Shown: positions 54,296-63,044 of the stretch, one piece after another
Layout: each line of letters opens with the position of its first letter
How positions within the stretch are numbered: the first letter of the stretch is position 1
DNA from: Pseudomonas sp. BP8
Lineage (GTDB): Bacteria > Pseudomonadota > Gammaproteobacteria > Pseudomonadales > Pseudomonadaceae
Assembly (NCBI RefSeq): GCF_017875955.1
Contig: NZ_JAGINK010000001.1
Coordinates: forward strand, 2,820,501 to 2,884,500
Length of the DNA: 64,000 bases
Reading direction: 5' to 3'
The notes under the pieces: generated by a model
What the model was told of the DNA's origin: nothing
What the model saw: only the letters and a program-made list of their open reading frames with translations
Database searches by the model: none
Made by a program: the position numbers and the translations under genes

Positions 54296-55225
54296 ATGGA
54301 CAAGCTTTCCAATATGGCTGTGTACGTGAAGGTGGTCGAAATGGGCAGCTTTACCGCAGTCGCTAACTATCTCGATTCCACGGTTGGCAATGTGTCCCGG
54401 TCTGTCTCCGCGCTTGAGCAGATGTTGGACACGCGGCTGCTCCAGCGTTCCACCCGACGCTTGTCCATCACCGATGCAGGCCGACGATTTTATGATCGTT
54501 GCACGGCAATCCTGGCAGACCTTGAGCAGGCCGAAGCTGAAGCGCGCAGTGCCTTATCCGAGCCACGAGGTACCCTGCGCGTGCATTGCATTCCGGGGCT
54601 TGGCAGATCTCTTGTGACTGATGCGGTACTGGAGTACCGCGCGGTATTCACCCAGGTGAGCGTGGATTTGATGTTGTCTCAGCGGATGCCAAACCTGCTG
54701 GAGGATCAACTCGATGTGTCGATCCTGATTGCCAGGGCGTTGCCCGATTCGAACTATGTGAGCCAGAAGATCGGCGTGAGTCATTGCGTGTTGGTGGCCT
54801 CACCCGAGTACCTTGCCAAGCATGCGCCGCCGCTCAAACCGCAGGATCTGAGCGACCATCAATGCCTGCTCCTGGGGACGGTCGATTACGCCCGTGATGA
54901 ATGGCAACTCAAGAGCAGACGGGGTGACGCCACTTTCGTACCGACGGGCTCACACTTGTGCGTAAACGATATGGAGGCGATGTCGGTGGCGGTGAAGCGT
55001 GGCGCAGGCATCGGTATGCTGGCTGGCTTCTCAGCCATTGACGATCTGCGCAGCGGCAAGCTCATCCGGGTTTTGCCGGACTTCCACACCCAGGAGCGTA
55101 ATGTGTATGCGGTGTATACGTCGCGTCAGTTTGTCGATGCCAAGATAACCGAGTTTGTCGAGACGTTGAAGCGCACTGTGGGCGGCCAGTTGGCAATGAC
55201 CGCAGGTGAGTTGTTAGCCGTGTGA
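54296..55225 (+). CDS. LysR family regulator of the aldehyde dehydrogenase genes
   Basis: The 309-residue protein has an N-terminal LysR helix-turn-helix (LSNMAVYVKVVEMGSFTAVA, then VGNVSRSVSALEQML) and an effector domain of the CrgA/DmlR class. I chose the ATG at 54296, which follows GGAG and begins MDKLSNM; a GTG two codons earlier is the alternative. It is divergent from the aldehyde dehydrogenase gene and probably controls it and the quinone reductase gene. Confidence 0.92.
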   Translation: MDKLSNMAVYVKVVEMGSFTAVANYLDSTVGNVSRSVSALEQMLDTRLLQRSTRRLSITDAGRRFYDRCTAILADLEQAEAEARSALSEPRGTLRVHCIPGLGRSLVTDAVLEYRAVFTQVSVDLMLSQRMPNLLEDQLDVSILIARALPDSNYVSQKIGVSHCVLVASPEYLAKHAPPLKPQDLSDHQCLLLGTVDYARDEWQLKSRRGDATFVPTGSHLCVNDMEAMSVAVKRGAGIGMLAGFSAIDDLRSGKLIRVLPDFHTQERNVYAVYTSRQFVDAKITEFVETLKRTVGGQLAMTAGELLAV

Positions 55226-55349
55226 GGGCAAGCGGGGGCGGTTGTGTCGTGTAAAAACATGTTGCTGGGGGCGAGGCGCTTAATGGCATTGCCTCTGCTC
55301 CTGGTTGCCCCCCCTCCATAGCGCCGCCGACAACCTGCGCTTGTGAGAT

Positions 55350-56825
55350 TCACCCGTTAAACAGCCTTCGCTCCCGAGCCCAGACCATCGCTTCGCTTCG
55401 GCTATGCACATCGAGCTTGGAGTACACCGTGGCCACATGGTTACGCACCGTGTTCAGTGCCAGCTTCAAGCGCGCCGCGATTTCCTTGTCGGCAAGACCC
55501 GCGCAAATCAGCGCCAGTACCTCACGTTCTCGGCGGCTCAGGTCGGTGAACGAAGCATCTGGCAAGCGCCCGGTGTTGATCCGTTTTGCATTGGCCAGTT
55601 TTTCGATCAAGGTCTGGCTGAACCAGGACGCATCTTGCATTACTGTCTCTATCGCTTCGACCAGCTCCAGCTCCGAGCGCTTGCGCTCGGTGATGTCCAT
55701 GAGTACCAGCAGGTAGCAGGGAGTGTCCTGCAGGCTTACGGTGTCAGCCTGCAGGACACAGTCGAGCCGGTCGTCACCTTTTTTGCGCAGCTTCAGGTCC
55801 AGCCCTTCGATCCGCCCGGTCTCCTCCAGGGTCTCGAACACGAGGAGGGCAACGCGTCGGTCATCGATGAAGTCGATTTCCGCCACGGTCTTGCCGATCA
55901 GCTCTTGCGCGGTATAACCCAGGGCGTCCAGAAACGCTTCGTTGGCATCGATCAACTGCTGCCTGTCAGCGCTGCACAACAGGGTGGGTACCGGGCTCAG
56001 GCGGAAGGCCTTGGCAAAGCGTTCCTCGCTTTGGCGAAGCGCATTTTCAGCTTTGCGTCTGGGCTCCAGGTCGGTGAAGGAAAACAGCATGCAATCTTCT
56101 TCATGCATGTCCAGCGGTTGCCCGGCCACGATCACCAACTTCGTGCCACCGCCCGGCAAGCGCAGTTCAGCCTGCATCTGTGGAATGGTCGCCCCCTCGA
56201 TCAGACGCTCGATAGCCAACTCCTTGCGCTCGGCGTTTTCCAGCACGTCCACTTCGTAGACTGACCGGCCGATGACGTTATCTCGCACATGGCCAGTCAT
56301 CTCCAGAAAGCCCTGATTGACCTTGATAAAGCGAAGGTCACTGAGCCGGCAGATGACCGCGGGGGCAGGGTTGGCATTGAACGTCTTCTCGAAGCGTTGC
56401 TCCGCGCTGGCCCACTCGGTCGCGTCAGCCATGATCAGCACCAGCGATTCGGCCTCGCCCTTGCTGTCTTCAAGCACCATGCTGCGCACACGGTGCACTC
56501 GGCTGCGCTCCTCGTCTTCGGCGAGAGGGGTGACCTCTACCACCACGTCACTGAACACATCACCTGCGGCCACGCGAGCGATGGGGTACTGCGCGGGTTC
56601 AAGCGGGTGATTGTTGCGGTATCGCAGGGCGAAGCGATCGCGATAGGCGTCACCGTTGCTGCCCAGCTGATCAAGGCTGCTGACCCCATGCATGCGCAGG
56701 GCCGCTTCGTTGGCCCAGATGATCGATTGATCGGCCTCCAGCAGGATTACCCCATCCGACAGCCCGGCGATAATTTGCTGAAGCTGGCGGCGGTTGGTCT
56801 CGCGGGCAAGCACGGCGTCGCTCAT
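55350..56825 (-). CDS. LuxR family regulator with three PAS domains
   Basis: The 491-residue protein has three PAS domains (about 15-130, 145-255 and 270-390) and a C-terminal LuxR helix-turn-helix (about 425-490: LSRREREVLALICAGLADKE and LNTVRNHVATVYSKL). PAS domains sense light, oxygen, redox state or a small ligand; no clear cofactor residue is seen. An atypical soluble one-component sensor, no receiver domain. It is divergent from the membrane-protein gene at 57022, whose promoter it may control. Confidence 0.9.
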   Translation of the reverse strand: MSDAVLARETNRRQLQQIIAGLSDGVILLEADQSIIWANEAALRMHGVSSLDQLGSNGDAYRDRFALRYRNNHPLEPAQYPIARVAAGDVFSDVVVEVTPLAEDEERSRVHRVRSMVLEDSKGEAESLVLIMADATEWASAEQRFEKTFNANPAPAVICRLSDLRFIKVNQGFLEMTGHVRDNVIGRSVYEVDVLENAERKELAIERLIEGATIPQMQAELRLPGGGTKLVIVAGQPLDMHEEDCMLFSFTDLEPRRKAENALRQSEERFAKAFRLSPVPTLLCSADRQQLIDANEAFLDALGYTAQELIGKTVAEIDFIDDRRVALLVFETLEETGRIEGLDLKLRKKGDDRLDCVLQADTVSLQDTPCYLLVLMDITERKRSELELVEAIETVMQDASWFSQTLIEKLANAKRINTGRLPDASFTDLSRREREVLALICAGLADKEIAARLKLALNTVRNHVATVYSKLDVHSRSEAMVWARERRLFNG

Positions 56826-57021
56826 GGCGATTCTCCAGTGAAGGGCTGTATAGCGTGGAGCTTAATGGCTGCAGGCAGTCCATGATTGGTGCGAATGCAC
56901 TAACCGATCAGGTGCAGATGCGCCAATACATCCTTGTGTACGACCTGCAAACTGGCCCAGACGTTGCACCAGAGGCTTGGTTTGCTGGTGCTTTCGGTTC
57001 TTAAATCACGAGGATGCATAG

Positions 57022-58008
57022 ATGACTGAATCGTACGTAACCTCCCCAGCGAATGTGCTCAGCCCGCTGCGGGTATCCTGGAGTGCCGTGTTCGCAGGCG
57101 GCGCCATTGCCTTGGCCAGCTACCTTGTCCTCAGTGTGTTGGGGACGGCCATCGGCGCCGGTGCCGTAGACCCTATGGCCGAAGGTAACCCGCTGCGCGG
57201 GTTCGGTACGGGTGCGGGGCTGTGGTTGTTCATCAGCACTCTGCTCTCGGTAGCGGCGGGTGCCTGGGTCGCTGGCCGTACTGCTCCCACCCGCGGAGGT
57301 TTGCACGGTCTGTTGAGCTGGACGGTGACCACACTGTTAGCCACCTGGCTGTTGGCTTCGTTGGCCGGTAGCGTGGTTGGCACCGCTGGCAGCATTGCCG
57401 GCAAGGGCCTGTCACTTGCCGCCGACGGCGTTGCTGCCGCCGCACCCAGCGTAAGCCAAGGCATCAAAGAGCAACTGAACAAGAATGGCATCTCGCTGGA
57501 TTGGGACAACCTGGAAGGGGAGTTGAACAAGACGCTGGAGCAGTCCGGCAAGGCTGATCTGAATCCCTCGACCCTGGAGCAGAAGGCCGATCAAGCCCAG
57601 GTGCAAGGTGAGTCGGCGGGCCGTATAGCGGCCGAGGACCCTACCCAGGCGATTGACCAGCTCAAGCAATGGTTCGAGCGGGTACGCAAGGCCGGTGAAC
57701 CGGCCCTGAGCGCCGCAGACAAGGAAGCCTTGGTCAACATCGTGGCCGCGCGCACCGGCAAGAGCCAGCAGGAGGCCCAGCAGGTGGTCGATAACTACGC
57801 CCGTGCTTACCAACAAGCCGCTGAGCAAGTAAAGGTGCTCAAAGCGCAGGCCGAGCAGCAGACCCGTGAAGCCGCGCAGATCGCCGCCAGCAACGTATCG
57901 AAAGCGGCGTGGGGCACCTTGGTGACACTGCTGATCGGTGCTGCTTTGAGCTTTGCGGTAGGCCGTTTCGCGCTGTCGTCACGTCAGCGTCGGGTGGCCG
58001 CTGCGTGA
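57022..58008 (+). CDS. Gly/Ala-rich membrane protein with amphipathic central domain, unknown function
   Basis: The 328-residue protein has three hydrophobic helices in the N-terminal third (SWSAVFAGGAIALASYLVLS, AGLWLFISTLLSVAAGAWVA, LSWTVTTLLATWLLASLAGS), a Gln/Ala/Glu-rich probably coiled domain (about 145-290) and a final helix (WGTLVTLLIGAALSFAVGRF). It resembles a family of membrane proteins with vague labels (PhnA-like, CAP-Gly) that do not tell function. It is divergent from the triple-PAS regulator. Confidence 0.75.
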   Translation: MTESYVTSPANVLSPLRVSWSAVFAGGAIALASYLVLSVLGTAIGAGAVDPMAEGNPLRGFGTGAGLWLFISTLLSVAAGAWVAGRTAPTRGGLHGLLSWTVTTLLATWLLASLAGSVVGTAGSIAGKGLSLAADGVAAAAPSVSQGIKEQLNKNGISLDWDNLEGELNKTLEQSGKADLNPSTLEQKADQAQVQGESAGRIAAEDPTQAIDQLKQWFERVRKAGEPALSAADKEALVNIVAARTGKSQQEAQQVVDNYARAYQQAAEQVKVLKAQAEQQTREAAQIAASNVSKAAWGTLVTLLIGAALSFAVGRFALSSRQRRVAAA

Positions 58009-58026
58009 GTGCTGTGTATGCCTGAT

Positions 58027-58110
58027 TTCGCGACGCAAGGCCGCTCCCACTGAGTCCGCGCATGCCTCAAGACTGGCACTGTGTTTGTAGGAGCGGCCTT
58101 GTGTCGCGAA
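58027..58110. repeat. REP-like pair, second subtype
   Basis: TTCGCGACGCAAGGCCGCTC followed by CCAC (58027-58050) and its facing partner (58087-58110, with GAGCGGCCTTGTGTCGCGAA) form an imperfect inverted repeat. It is of the subtype also found at 16583 and 48042. Confidence 0.8.
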
Positions 58111-58111
58111 A

Positions 58112-58129
58112 GGGGCGCGTAGCGCCCCC
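58112..58129. terminator. GGGGCGC/GCGCCCC hairpin
   Basis: A 7-base perfect stem GGGGCGC GTA GCGCCCC follows the membrane-protein gene and REP pair, near the 3' end of the convergent TonB receptor gene; the leftward strand shows CCCCTTTC after the stem. It could terminate transcription from either side. A near copy occurs at about 60855-60873. Confidence 0.45.
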
Positions 58130-58190
58130 AGCATTGCTGGCCTCATGATGAAGTCTGGAGGTAACGCCAAGACCTTGAGAGGGCTGGCAG

Positions 58191-60602
58191 TTAGAACGCG
58201 TAAACCAACGTAGCCGTTGCACTACGCGGCGTTCCGTACCATCCACGTGAGCCAATCGCTGTGTAGTAGCGCTCGTCAAACACATTGTTGAGGTTCAGCG
58301 AGACGCTGGTTTGTGGTGTGAACGCATACTGCGCCATCAAATCCACCACGCTGTACGGATCTTGGGTAAAGGTCTCGTCGTTAGGTCCGGCACCCTTGTA
58401 GTACTCCTTACCCTGCCAGCGCACACCACCCCCCACTTTCAACTGTGGCAGGGACTGCACTCGATAGCTGGTGAATAGTTTCAGCGTATCTCGCGGCACT
58501 TCGGTGTTCAGGCGGTCGCCTTCCGAGTCTTTGCTGACGGCATACGTATAGCTGGCCGATACCTGCCAGTCGGGCAGGATCTCACCTGCCATTTCCATTT
58601 CGAAACCACGGGTCTTGGTACCAGACTCTGCCCGGTATGCCTGATTGCCGTCCGGGGCCAGGTTGCTGCCGTCGGCCACTGCCAAATTGTCCTGATGTAC
58701 TTCGAATACACTGAATGCAGTGGTCAGTCGCTTGTCCCAGAACTCGCTTTTGAGGCCCAGCTCGTAGTTGACACCCTCTAGCGGGTCAAGGTAACGGCCA
58801 CTGACATCCTTGTTGCTCTGCGGTTTGAAGATAGTGGTGTAGCTGGCATAGGCCGACCAGTTTTCGTTGAGGTCATAAACCAGGCCGAGGTAAGGAGTGA
58901 CAACCCCTGTTTCGCTGCGTGAAGTACGGCTGGTATCGCCACTTGAGAGCGTGGTGGATACTTCATCACGTTTCCAGTCGATTACCCGTGCCCCGGTAAT
59001 CAGCGACAGGTCGTCGGCCAAACTCCAGCGCGCTGAAGCCACCAGCCCGTCCTGGGTCTCATCCAGCGCATCTTCCGACGACTTGGTATGAATGGCATCC
59101 GGGATCGCCAGCGAACCGTCCCAGGTGTAGATGTTGTCAATGTCCTGGAACGACCACAGCGGGTAGCCGTCGTTACGGTAGTAGGCATTGTAGTGACTGG
59201 CCCCCAGGTAGAGCTGGTGCTCTCGGGATAACAGCTCGAACGGGCTGGTAGCCGAGAAGTCGAACGAGGTTTGCCGGGGCTCCCCGGCCCAGCGGCCAGT
59301 CCAGGTGCCAATGCCGCTGCCATCGGGGTTGACGGTGCCGCTGGCGGCAGTGGCAAATGCGTCATCGTAGCTGCGGCGACTGTGCTCAGCATTGAATTTC
59401 AGATGCCAGCCGTTGGCCAGGTCGTGATCCAGGGTGGTGAATACGGTCTTGGTTCGACGCTTGTGATAGCTCCAGTCCGATGCGGAGTTGAACGAGCGGG
59501 AAGGGCTGAAGTGACTGCCGTCAGTATTGAACATCGGGAAACCATGGTTGCCTGCGCCGTCGCTGTCCATCTCCTGATATTCCGCGCCCACGGTCAGCAT
59601 CGTGTCATCGGTGATATCCCATTCCAGAACGCCGTAGGCCGCTTGCTTTTCCAGGGACTGACGGTCGATGTAGCTTTGGCTGTCGGTATTCGATGCGACG
59701 AAACGCCCACGTACATTGCCGCTGTCTGACAACTTGCCAGACACGTCCAGTTCAGTGCGGTAGTTGTCCCACGAACCTGCTTTCAATGTCAGCTTACGTT
59801 GTGTATCGAACGTCGGTTTCTTGCGAATCAGGTTAACGGTGGCACCGGGGTCGCCGGTGCCCGACATCAGCCCGGTGGCCCCGCGTACCACCTCGACCCG
59901 GTCGTAGGTCACCATGTCGGCCAGGTCGTCGCGGGATCCGAAGCTGTCAGGCCGGTTGATGCCATCGACCTGGATGCTGCCTACCTCGAAGCCGCGCACA
60001 TAGATATGGTTGGCGTCGCTACCTGCTGGTCCCATGCTGTCAACCACAACCCCCGGCGTCTGCTCAAGTACTTGGGCGACTTCCGTGAGGTTCTGATCTT
60101 CAATCTGCTGGCGAGTTACCACACTGACCGATTGCGGCGTTTCGCGTGCAGAGAGGCGCAGCCCGGTAGCGGTGTTGGCCGAGCCTGTGGTGTAACTGCC
60201 AGTGCCTTCGCTAGTGGCTCCCAGCTGCACGCTGGAAACCGTGGTTGCACCTAGTTCCATCGCCGTCTCATGGCCGGACTGAGCCAGAATGTAGCGCTTG
60301 TCTGCGACGTGTTGCACGCTCAACCCACTGCCTTGCAGCAGTTGTGCAAGACCCTGCTCCAGCTCGTAATTGCCTCGCAACCCCTGGCTATTTAGTCCTG
60401 CGGTATCTTCACTGCTCAAGCTGACAATCACCCCGCTCGCCGTGGCGAACTGGTTGACGACAGTTGCTAGAGATCCCGCCGGGATGCTGTAGCTGATAGG
60501 CGCGGCCCATGCATTGGCACCGGTCAGCATCGAGCTGGAGAGGCTAATCGCCAGCGCGGTTTGACGAATGCTAAAGGCAGGGGAGGGAAAACAAGCGGAC
60601 AT
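58191..60602 (-). CDS. TonB-dependent siderophore receptor with N-terminal STN domain
   Basis: The protein of 803 residues has a signal peptide (RQTALAISLSSSMLTGANAWA), an STN signalling domain (about 40-110: ISYSIPAGSLATVVNQFATA), a plug domain (SVVTRQQIEDQNLTEVAQVL) and a 22-strand barrel ending in YAF. It would import a ferric siderophore using TonB energy. STN domains normally talk to a FecR-type anti-sigma factor, but none is present in the window. I chose the ATG at 60602, after AGGAG, where the signal peptide starts. Confidence 0.93.
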   Translation of the reverse strand: MSACFPSPAFSIRQTALAISLSSSMLTGANAWAAPISYSIPAGSLATVVNQFATASGVIVSLSSEDTAGLNSQGLRGNYELEQGLAQLLQGSGLSVQHVADKRYILAQSGHETAMELGATTVSSVQLGATSEGTGSYTTGSANTATGLRLSARETPQSVSVVTRQQIEDQNLTEVAQVLEQTPGVVVDSMGPAGSDANHIYVRGFEVGSIQVDGINRPDSFGSRDDLADMVTYDRVEVVRGATGLMSGTGDPGATVNLIRKKPTFDTQRKLTLKAGSWDNYRTELDVSGKLSDSGNVRGRFVASNTDSQSYIDRQSLEKQAAYGVLEWDITDDTMLTVGAEYQEMDSDGAGNHGFPMFNTDGSHFSPSRSFNSASDWSYHKRRTKTVFTTLDHDLANGWHLKFNAEHSRRSYDDAFATAASGTVNPDGSGIGTWTGRWAGEPRQTSFDFSATSPFELLSREHQLYLGASHYNAYYRNDGYPLWSFQDIDNIYTWDGSLAIPDAIHTKSSEDALDETQDGLVASARWSLADDLSLITGARVIDWKRDEVSTTLSSGDTSRTSRSETGVVTPYLGLVYDLNENWSAYASYTTIFKPQSNKDVSGRYLDPLEGVNYELGLKSEFWDKRLTTAFSVFEVHQDNLAVADGSNLAPDGNQAYRAESGTKTRGFEMEMAGEILPDWQVSASYTYAVSKDSEGDRLNTEVPRDTLKLFTSYRVQSLPQLKVGGGVRWQGKEYYKGAGPNDETFTQDPYSVVDLMAQYAFTPQTSVSLNLNNVFDERYYTAIGSRGWYGTPRSATATLVYAF

Positions 60603-60650
60603 CCATTGACTCCTGTTCGATAAAAAAGCTCGCAATTCCAATGCTGAGCG

Positions 60651-60668
60651 TAATGCTACTGATAATCC
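60651..60668. promoter_or_regulatory. Candidate Fur box before the siderophore receptor
   Basis: TAATGCTACTGATAATCC contains two recognisable NATAAT-like hexamers (TAATG and GATAAT) in the promoter region 50-70 bases before the receptor start. Match to the 19-base Fur consensus is partial. Confidence 0.3.
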
Positions 60669-60854
60669 TTCGCATAAAGCGGCGCGATCTTGTAGGTTTT
60701 CTATCGAAGTTGTCAAATTAGGTATTCGGTTTTGCAGGCTAGGTCACGACGGTGAGGCCTAGGGGGATGCTCGCGCTATTTCGGGTTTAGAAGCGCTGAT
60801 AAAGGGAACAGGGCGTTCTGGAAGGTAATAATAGAAGCGTCTTAGAATGCGAAA

Positions 60855-60873
60855 GGGGCGCACAGCGCCCCCT
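60855..60873 (-). terminator. Hairpin terminator after the lipoprotein gene
   Basis: On the leftward strand, a GGGGCGC / GCGCCCC stem with short loop is followed by CTTTCGC. It lies about 90 bases after the stop of the lipoprotein gene at 60961-61290 and resembles the hairpin at 58112. Confidence 0.5.
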
Positions 60874-60960
60874 GAATAATCGCTAGCCGGCAGTGCTTTG
60901 CCGACCTTGGATTTCAATGAACTGCCAAGCAGCCCGTCGTGACGCAATCGGACAGGCAGA

Positions 60961-61290
60961 TCAATCCACTCGCACGAACTCATTCTTGGCCATGTCGCTG
61001 CCGCCAATGGCTTCGAGGCGCTTGCCGCCATCGAACACGCGAACATTGATCAGCGCCACGCCGTCCTTGTTGCGCGCAGTCACCACATCATCCTTGCGCT
61101 CCCACTCGTCAACTTTGATCTTGCTGCCGTTGGTGCTGATGTAGTCCTTGGAGAACTCCCATTTCTGCATGGGGCCTTTGAAGCCCATTACAGTGGTGGT
61201 TGATTCGTAGGTACCTTCAAGGGCGTCGTTGCCGCAGCCTGCCAGTACAAAGAATGGCAATGCGGCAAGCACGAGTTTGAATTTACGCAC
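60961..61290 (-). CDS. Small lipoprotein of unknown function
   Basis: The 109-residue protein has a lipoprotein signal (KLVLAALPFFVLAGC, lipidated Cys at 19) and a short beta-rich body (EGTYESTTTVMGFKGPMQKW ... ALINVRVFDGGKRLEAIGGS). The pattern is like small lipocalin/YgdR-type proteins, but no family is certain. It reads toward the siderophore receptor gene but is separated by a likely terminator. Confidence 0.75.
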   Translation of the reverse strand: MRKFKLVLAALPFFVLAGCGNDALEGTYESTTTVMGFKGPMQKWEFSKDYISTNGSKIKVDEWERKDDVVTARNKDGVALINVRVFDGGKRLEAIGGSDMAKNEFVRVD

Positions 61291-61530
61291 GGGATTTCCT
61301 TATCGGTTGGTTTTCATGGGATTTGGCGGCCCCAGCATGAAGCTGGCGGCCGCTTGGTATACATGGGCAACTGCATGGGGTGCGGATTGCGCCGCGGGAT
61401 TATACAACGGGCCGGACAGGGCAAAACCGCCTGTTACAGCTGCCACTTGGCTAGCTGATTTGAACGTAGCCAGAGGGCGCATATTGCCGGTCGTAGCTGA
61501 ACGCTATTCGCATAAATAAGAAGAACTAAT

Positions 61531-61629
61531 GTGCCATCACCTAAAATCGTTGGGTCTTATGATGCAATCTGGCAAGAATGGTTCCCTGAATCGCGCCTAA
61601 CCGACTATTTTTCTTGGGATTGTTCATGA
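61531..61629 (+). CDS. Tiny ORF (32 aa), possibly a remnant, coupled to the next
   Basis: A GTG-started frame (VPSPKIVGSYDAIWQEWFPE and 12 further residues) ends at 61629 and overlaps the next ATG at 61626 (ATGA). The peptide looks like the C-terminal piece of a larger (GyrI-like?) regulator, so it may be debris. No clear ribosome site precedes it. Low confidence as a real gene. Confidence 0.25.
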   Translation: MPSPKIVGSYDAIWQEWFPESRLTDYFSWDCS

Positions 61630-61694
61630 ATACCGAGTTACAGGCACGGGTAGAAGTGCTGCTTATCCTGAAGGAAAACATTGGAGGCTTTTAA
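61626..61694 (+). CDS. Tiny ORF (22 aa), coupled to the B3/4-domain gene
   Basis: MNTELQARVEVLLILKENIG and GF end with a TAA that overlaps the ATG of the B3/4 gene (TAATG). The C-terminal codons contain the TTGGAGG that must serve as that gene's ribosome site. It may be a leader peptide that couples translation, or chance. Confidence 0.35.
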   Translation: MNTELQARVEVLLILKENIGGF

Positions 61695-62383
61695 TGGGCG
61701 TTGTTCTTCCCGTGCTGGATCCGCAGATTGCTGAAATGGCTCCAGGTTTTCGTGCTCTCAGCATTGCCGTTGAGGCGGCTCCCATAACCAACCCTGAAAT
61801 TGCCGGTCAAGCGCTAACCAGAGCATGCGCGTCTGTGGTAGCGGGTAATCCAAGCTGGGCGCACGCTCATCTGGCGGCATGGGCAGAAGCCTTTAAAGTG
61901 TTCGGCGCCAAACCTCAGCGTACGCCTTGTTCTGCTGAAGCGCTGCGTAAGCGCGTTTTACGTGATGGCTCGTTACCCAGCATCGACCCGATTGTTGATC
62001 TTTACAACGCCATCAGCCTTGAGTTTGCCGTTCCAATCGGCGGAGAGAACTACGCCGCGTATTCCGGACCTCCACGCCTGACCGTAGCGAATGGCACGGA
62101 ACTGTTTGACACGATCAAAGCAGGCTTCCCAGCCACCGAGCATCCTGAAAAAGGTGAAGTCATCTGGCGAGATGAGATAGGGGTTACCTGTCGCCGCTGG
62201 AATTGGCGACAGGGCGTTAGAACGCGCCTGGATTCGAATGCAAAACAGATGTGGTTTGTCTTGGAAAGCCTGCCTGCAATGCCACTGGATGCATTTCAAG
62301 CCTCTGGCGATGAACTGATGCAATGCCTGAAGCAAATGATGCCAGGTGCCCGCATTGAAAAGCAGATGATTGAGTTCTACTGA
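61694..62383 (+). CDS. B3/4 domain-containing protein (PheT-like tRNA-binding domain)
   Basis: The 229-residue protein has a B3/4 domain, as in the beta subunit of phenylalanyl-tRNA synthetase, with LRDGSLPSIDPIVDLYNAIS and LEFAVPIGGENYAAY as family marks. Free-standing members (COG3382 type) are thought to bind tRNA or act in editing, but function is not established. Base composition is less GC-rich than the surroundings, suggesting transfer. A TTGGAGG site in the preceding ORF serves it. Confidence 0.83.
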   Translation: MGVVLPVLDPQIAEMAPGFRALSIAVEAAPITNPEIAGQALTRACASVVAGNPSWAHAHLAAWAEAFKVFGAKPQRTPCSAEALRKRVLRDGSLPSIDPIVDLYNAISLEFAVPIGGENYAAYSGPPRLTVANGTELFDTIKAGFPATEHPEKGEVIWRDEIGVTCRRWNWRQGVRTRLDSNAKQMWFVLESLPAMPLDAFQASGDELMQCLKQMMPGARIEKQMIEFY

Positions 62384-62486
62384 CAGGGCAAGGTGGCAGT
62401 GACTTCGGCTGAAAGTCGGGAGGCTAGGTGAGTCAAAGCGAGTGGTCCAACCGATAGCGTAGCCGTCAGTCAGACCACCACAACCG

Positions 62487-62864
62487 TTAGCGTGCGCTGT
62501 CCACTGCGTGTGCGCCCGCCACAGCAATCGGATCATCGTGTGCTCCGACTGCTGTACTCACACCTACCGCACCAATTACCTTGCCCTCTACCGTGATCGG
62601 GGCCTTGCGCATGGCAAGCTCCGCGCTGATCGCGGAGGCGCCATCCATGCGGCGCACCACAATGGGGTAGCCGGCGTTGTCAACCACGGCGATCGACCCT
62701 ACCCAGCCCTGTTGCTTGGCGTACTGATCGGCGGCTTGGACGATATGCTCGGCGGCGGCCAGGTCCAGTTGTTTGATCGAGGGCAACGCAGCCTTTTCAG
62801 CGGCCTCGGTGGCACCGGCAACGCTTAGGGCGAGCACGGCGGACAGCAGGAATCGTACGGGCAT
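62487..62864 (-). CDS. Secreted HbpS/GlcG-like protein, internally shortened
   Basis: The 125-residue protein has a signal peptide (PVRFLLSAVLALSVAGATEA) and a GlcG/HbpS heme-binding-like domain: LDLAAAEHIVQAADQYAKQ, AVVDNAGYPIVVRRMDGASA, then VEGKVIGAVGVSTAVGAHDD. In family members the segment between the KA of SAELAMRKA and PITVEG is usually several dozen residues longer; here it is lacking without loss of frame. The fold may be altered or the gene is decaying. Start at the Met at 62864; the frame extends 8 codons further. Confidence 0.75.
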   Translation of the reverse strand: MPVRFLLSAVLALSVAGATEAAEKAALPSIKQLDLAAAEHIVQAADQYAKQQGWVGSIAVVDNAGYPIVVRRMDGASAISAELAMRKAPITVEGKVIGAVGVSTAVGAHDDPIAVAGAHAVDSAR

Positions 62865-63044
62865 GAGGTTCTCCTGACGATAGAGCAAAAGCGCCCGTCA
62901 AGCCGGGCGCGTAAGTAAAAAGCGTTAGCGCAGCTTGGCGACTTCCTCAGCGGTGCCTCGCACGTGACCTGAGCGGAATATTGTGACGTCACTGGTACAA
63001 CGGAAATGGCGCGCTTTGCGCCCAGTTAATAAGCAGGAGCACTC

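Larger units (their letters stand above)
60603..60960. other. Upstream region of the siderophore receptor with candidate Fur site
   Basis: This 358-base gap has no gene I can support. Nearest the receptor, an AT-rich stretch includes a possible Fur-like site (60651-60668). Toward the lipoprotein gene, a GGGGCGC/GCGCCCC hairpin (about 60855-60873) with a short T-run on the leftward strand is probably its terminator. Confidence 0.55.

Noticed and set aside
62440..62500. Possible integron attC site after the B3/4 gene (GTCCAAC ... GTTAGCG)
   Set aside because: The right core does not fit GTTRRRY and the span is shorter than usual; no integrase gene or array of cassettes is present.
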